Of a stretch of 7,832 nucleotides of DNA, positions 6,351 to 7,832 are shown in pieces. A model generated the notes under the pieces. The model worked only from the letters and a program-made list of their open reading frames with translations. It made no database searches and had not been told where the DNA came from. The DNA is from Actinomycetota bacterium (GTDB lineage: Bacteria > Actinomycetota > Thermoleophilia > Gaiellales > Gaiellaceae): positions 1-7,832 of the forward strand of contig PMXT01000036.1 of assembly GCA_003170995.1 (NCBI GenBank). The letters are read 5' to 3'. Position numbers and translations under genes: made by a program. Position 1 is the stretch's first letter, and every line of letters starts with the position of its first letter.

Positions 6351-7609
6351 CCAGAACACTCCAGCTCGGCGACGAAACGCCGAAACTCGTCGCCCCGCTG
6401 CTCGAAGTTGTCGAACTGGTCGAAGCTGGCGCAGGCCGGCGCCAGCAGCACGATCTCGCCGGGACTCGCGTTTCTCGCCGCCTTCGAGACGGCTTGCTCG
6501 AGCGTTCCACAATGCTCGAAGGCGACGCCCGCTCGCTCCAGCGCACCGGCTATCTCCTCGGCTGTCTCGCCGACCAGATAGGCACGCGCCTGGTGGCCGC
6601 TCAGTTCCCCGGCGAAGGCGTCGAACGACTCACCCTTGCCCCGACCGCCGAGGATGATGTGCAGCGGCTCGGGGTAAGAGGCGACCGCCCGGCGCGCGGC
6701 AGCGGTGTTGGTGGCTTTGGAGTCGTTCACGTAGCGAACGCCGGCGATCTCCGCCACGGGCTCGAGTCGGTGCGGAACGCCGGGAAAGGTGCGCAGTGCC
6801 TCGGCGATCGCCTCTTCGATAATCCCGGCCGCCCGTGCCGCCTGAGTGGCAGCGGCGGCGTTCTCACGGTTGTGCTCTCCCGGGATCAGCGGCTCGGCCG
6901 GAAGCGGATCCTGCGCCTCGAACTCGACTCGGCGCCCTTGACCGGGAACCTTTCCAAACCCTCGCGGCAGTACGGCCACGTCATCCTCGAGCTGGTTCTC
7001 GAAGATGCGCAGCTTGGCATCCCGGTAGGCCTCGAGACTGCCGTGGCGATCGAGGTGATCGGGCTCGACGTTGAGCAGCACAGCGACCTGAAGGCGCAGG
7101 CGCTCGATGTCCTCGAGCTGGAAGCTCGAGAGCTCGCAGACGATCCAGGTATCGGAATCGAGCTTGCCATCGAGATCGCAGATCGCGCGTCCGACGTTGC
7201 CGGCCACCTGCACCTTGCGGCCCGCCGAGCGAAAGATCGCTCCCAGTAGCTCGGTCGTCGTCGTCTTCCCGTTCGTACCGGTAACGCCGACGAGGGGATT
7301 GGAGAACAGACGCGAAGCCAGCTCGACTTCGCTCCAGACCGGGATCCTGCGTTTACGGGCTGCCTGCACAAGTACCGCCTCCGCCGGTACACCCGGACTC
7401 TTCACGATCAGCCCCGCGTTGTTGAGCAAGCGCTCGCTGTCGACACCGAGCCTGAGCTCGATCCCAGCCTTGGCCAGCTCACTCACGTCGAGCTCGGTCG
7501 AGCGGTCGACTGCCATGACGGTCACGCCGCGCCGCGCCAAGGCCAGCGCCGCCGCCCGCCCCGACCGGGCCAGGCCCAGCACGAGTACGCGATCAGGCAG
7601 CTCGCTCAC
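6347..7609 (-). CDS. murD: UDP-N-acetylmuramoyl-L-alanine--D-glutamate ligase MurD
   Basis: MurD is the cytoplasmic ATP-dependent ligase that adds D-glutamate to UDP-MurNAc-L-Ala. The 420 residues are close to the family norm of about 440-450. The order of motifs is complete: N-terminal UDP-binding GLARSG (12-17) and SPGVP (71-75); central domain with P-loop [14 protein letters not shown] (108-121), ELSSFQLE (159-166), [11 protein letters not shown] (180-190) and [11 protein letters not shown] (195-205), where Lys199 matches the lysine carbamylated in E. coli MurD; and the C-terminal domain with [11 protein letters not shown] (244-254), GVPHRLE (277-283), NDSKATN (295-301), GGRGKG (321-326) and [17 protein letters not shown] (390-406). 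ELSSFQLE and ACASFDQF are typical of MurD rather than other Mur ligases. The GTG start (7609-7607) overlaps the mraY stop as GTGA and has no visible Shine-Dalgarno sequence, so it probably depends on ribosomes leaving mraY. A 102-base gap separates its stop from ftsW. Confidence 0.98.
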   Translation of the reverse strand: MSELPDRVLVLGLARSGRAAALALARRGVTVMAVDRSTELDVSELAKAGIELRLGVDSERLLNNAGLIVKSPGVPAEAVLVQAARKRRIPVWSEVELASRLFSNPLVGVTGTNGKTTTTELLGAIFRSAGRKVQVAGNVGRAICDLDGKLDSDTWIVCELSSFQLEDIERLRLQVAVLLNVEPDHLDRHGSLEAYRDAKLRIFENQLEDDVAVLPRGFGKVPGQGRRVEFEAQDPLPAEPLIPGEHNRENAAAATQAARAAGIIEEAIAEALRTFPGVPHRLEPVAEIAGVRYVNDSKATNTAAARRAVASYPEPLHIILGGRGKGESFDAFAGELSGHQARAYLVGETAEEIAGALERAGVAFEHCGTLEQAVSKAARNASPGEIVLLAPACASFDQFDNFEQRGDEFRRFVAELECSG

Positions 7610-7832
7610 TTGGGCAGCGGGAGGAGGAAGTTGAAGGCGATGAAATTGCGGTAGTAAAGGGCGAAAGCAAGGGCGCAGAGCATGCCGCAGAGGATCCAGA
7701 AGCGCACCATGATCTTCGTTTCCGACCAGGCCTTCATCTCGAAGTGATGGTGGATCGGCGCCATCAAAAAGACCCGGCGCTTGAAAAAGTGGAAGCTGAA
7801 GATCTGGATCATCACCGAGAGCGCCTCGATCA
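7606..7832 (-). CDS. mraY: Phospho-MurNAc-pentapeptide transferase MraY, C-terminal part (5' end beyond window)
   Basis: MraY is the polytopic membrane enzyme that couples phospho-MurNAc-pentapeptide from the UDP precursor to undecaprenyl phosphate, making lipid I, the substrate of MurG. About 75 codons are visible, running to a TGA at 7608-7606 and continuing past the right edge. They hold the diagnostic [19 protein letters not shown], with the conserved histidine cluster of the cytoplasmic active-site loop, then [11 protein letters not shown] and a final membrane helix. The catalytic aspartates lie in the missing part. A GTG at 7815 lies inside the gene and is not its start. After the last helix there is a tail ending FNFLLPLPK that looks somewhat longer than in Bacillus or E. 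coli MraY. It is the first gene seen in the transcript direction and overlaps murD by four bases. Confidence 0.96.
   Translation of the reverse strand, partial: IEALSVMIQIFSFHFFKRRVFLMAPIHHHFEMKAWSETKIMVRFWILCGMLCALAFALYYRNFIAFNFLLPLPK

Noticed and set aside
6277..6546. 89-codon minus-strand frame over the end of murD and the gap
   Set aside because: Mostly out of frame within murD and rich in Ser/Arg; the part in the gap is too short to support a gene.
1..7832. A previously undescribed system
   Set aside because: Every gene is a recognised member of the dcw cluster in its standard order; the unusual points are variants and junction signals, not a new system.

Overview
The window is a stretch of a bacterial division and cell wall (dcw) cluster, read entirely from the minus strand. 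In order of transcription (right to left) it holds mraY (3' part only), murD, ftsW, murG, murC, murB, ftsQ and ftsZ (5' part, cut by the left edge). No mobile element, RNA gene, CRISPR array or foreign-looking insertion is visible, and no stretch longer than about 120 bases lacks a gene.

The DNA is GC-rich, half of the complete genes start with GTG, and there is no ftsA between ftsQ and ftsZ. These points suggest an actinobacterium. murB lying between murC and ftsQ, a very short MurC with the signature VEGDESDR...DHH, and a MurG carrying SEAD in place of HEQN recall deep-branching Actinomycetota of the class Thermoleophilia. That assignment is from memory of family sequences, not from a search, and is tentative.

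Layout from the right: the mraY end (7606-7832) overlaps the murD start by 4 bases (GTGA). After murD comes a 102-base gap with a possible 15-codon micro-ORF and a stem-loop, then ftsW. ftsW overlaps murG by an unusually long 83 bases. murG/murC (GTGA) and murC/murB (ATGA) overlap by 4 bases each, and murB has the clearest Shine-Dalgarno site of the window. A 31-base gap leads to ftsQ. A 119-base gap before ftsZ holds a good candidate promoter (TTGACA, 17 bases, TACGCT) and a short stem-loop.

The genes form one pathway. MurB and MurC, then MurD, build UDP-MurNAc and add its first two amino acids in the cytoplasm. MraY and MurG make lipid I and lipid II at the membrane, and FtsW polymerises lipid II at the septum. 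FtsQ belongs to the membrane divisome that activates FtsW and its partner, and FtsZ forms the ring that places the machinery. I found no undescribed system. The points worth a second look are the expression signals at gene junctions, the ftsW/murG overlap and several lineage-type departures from family motifs.
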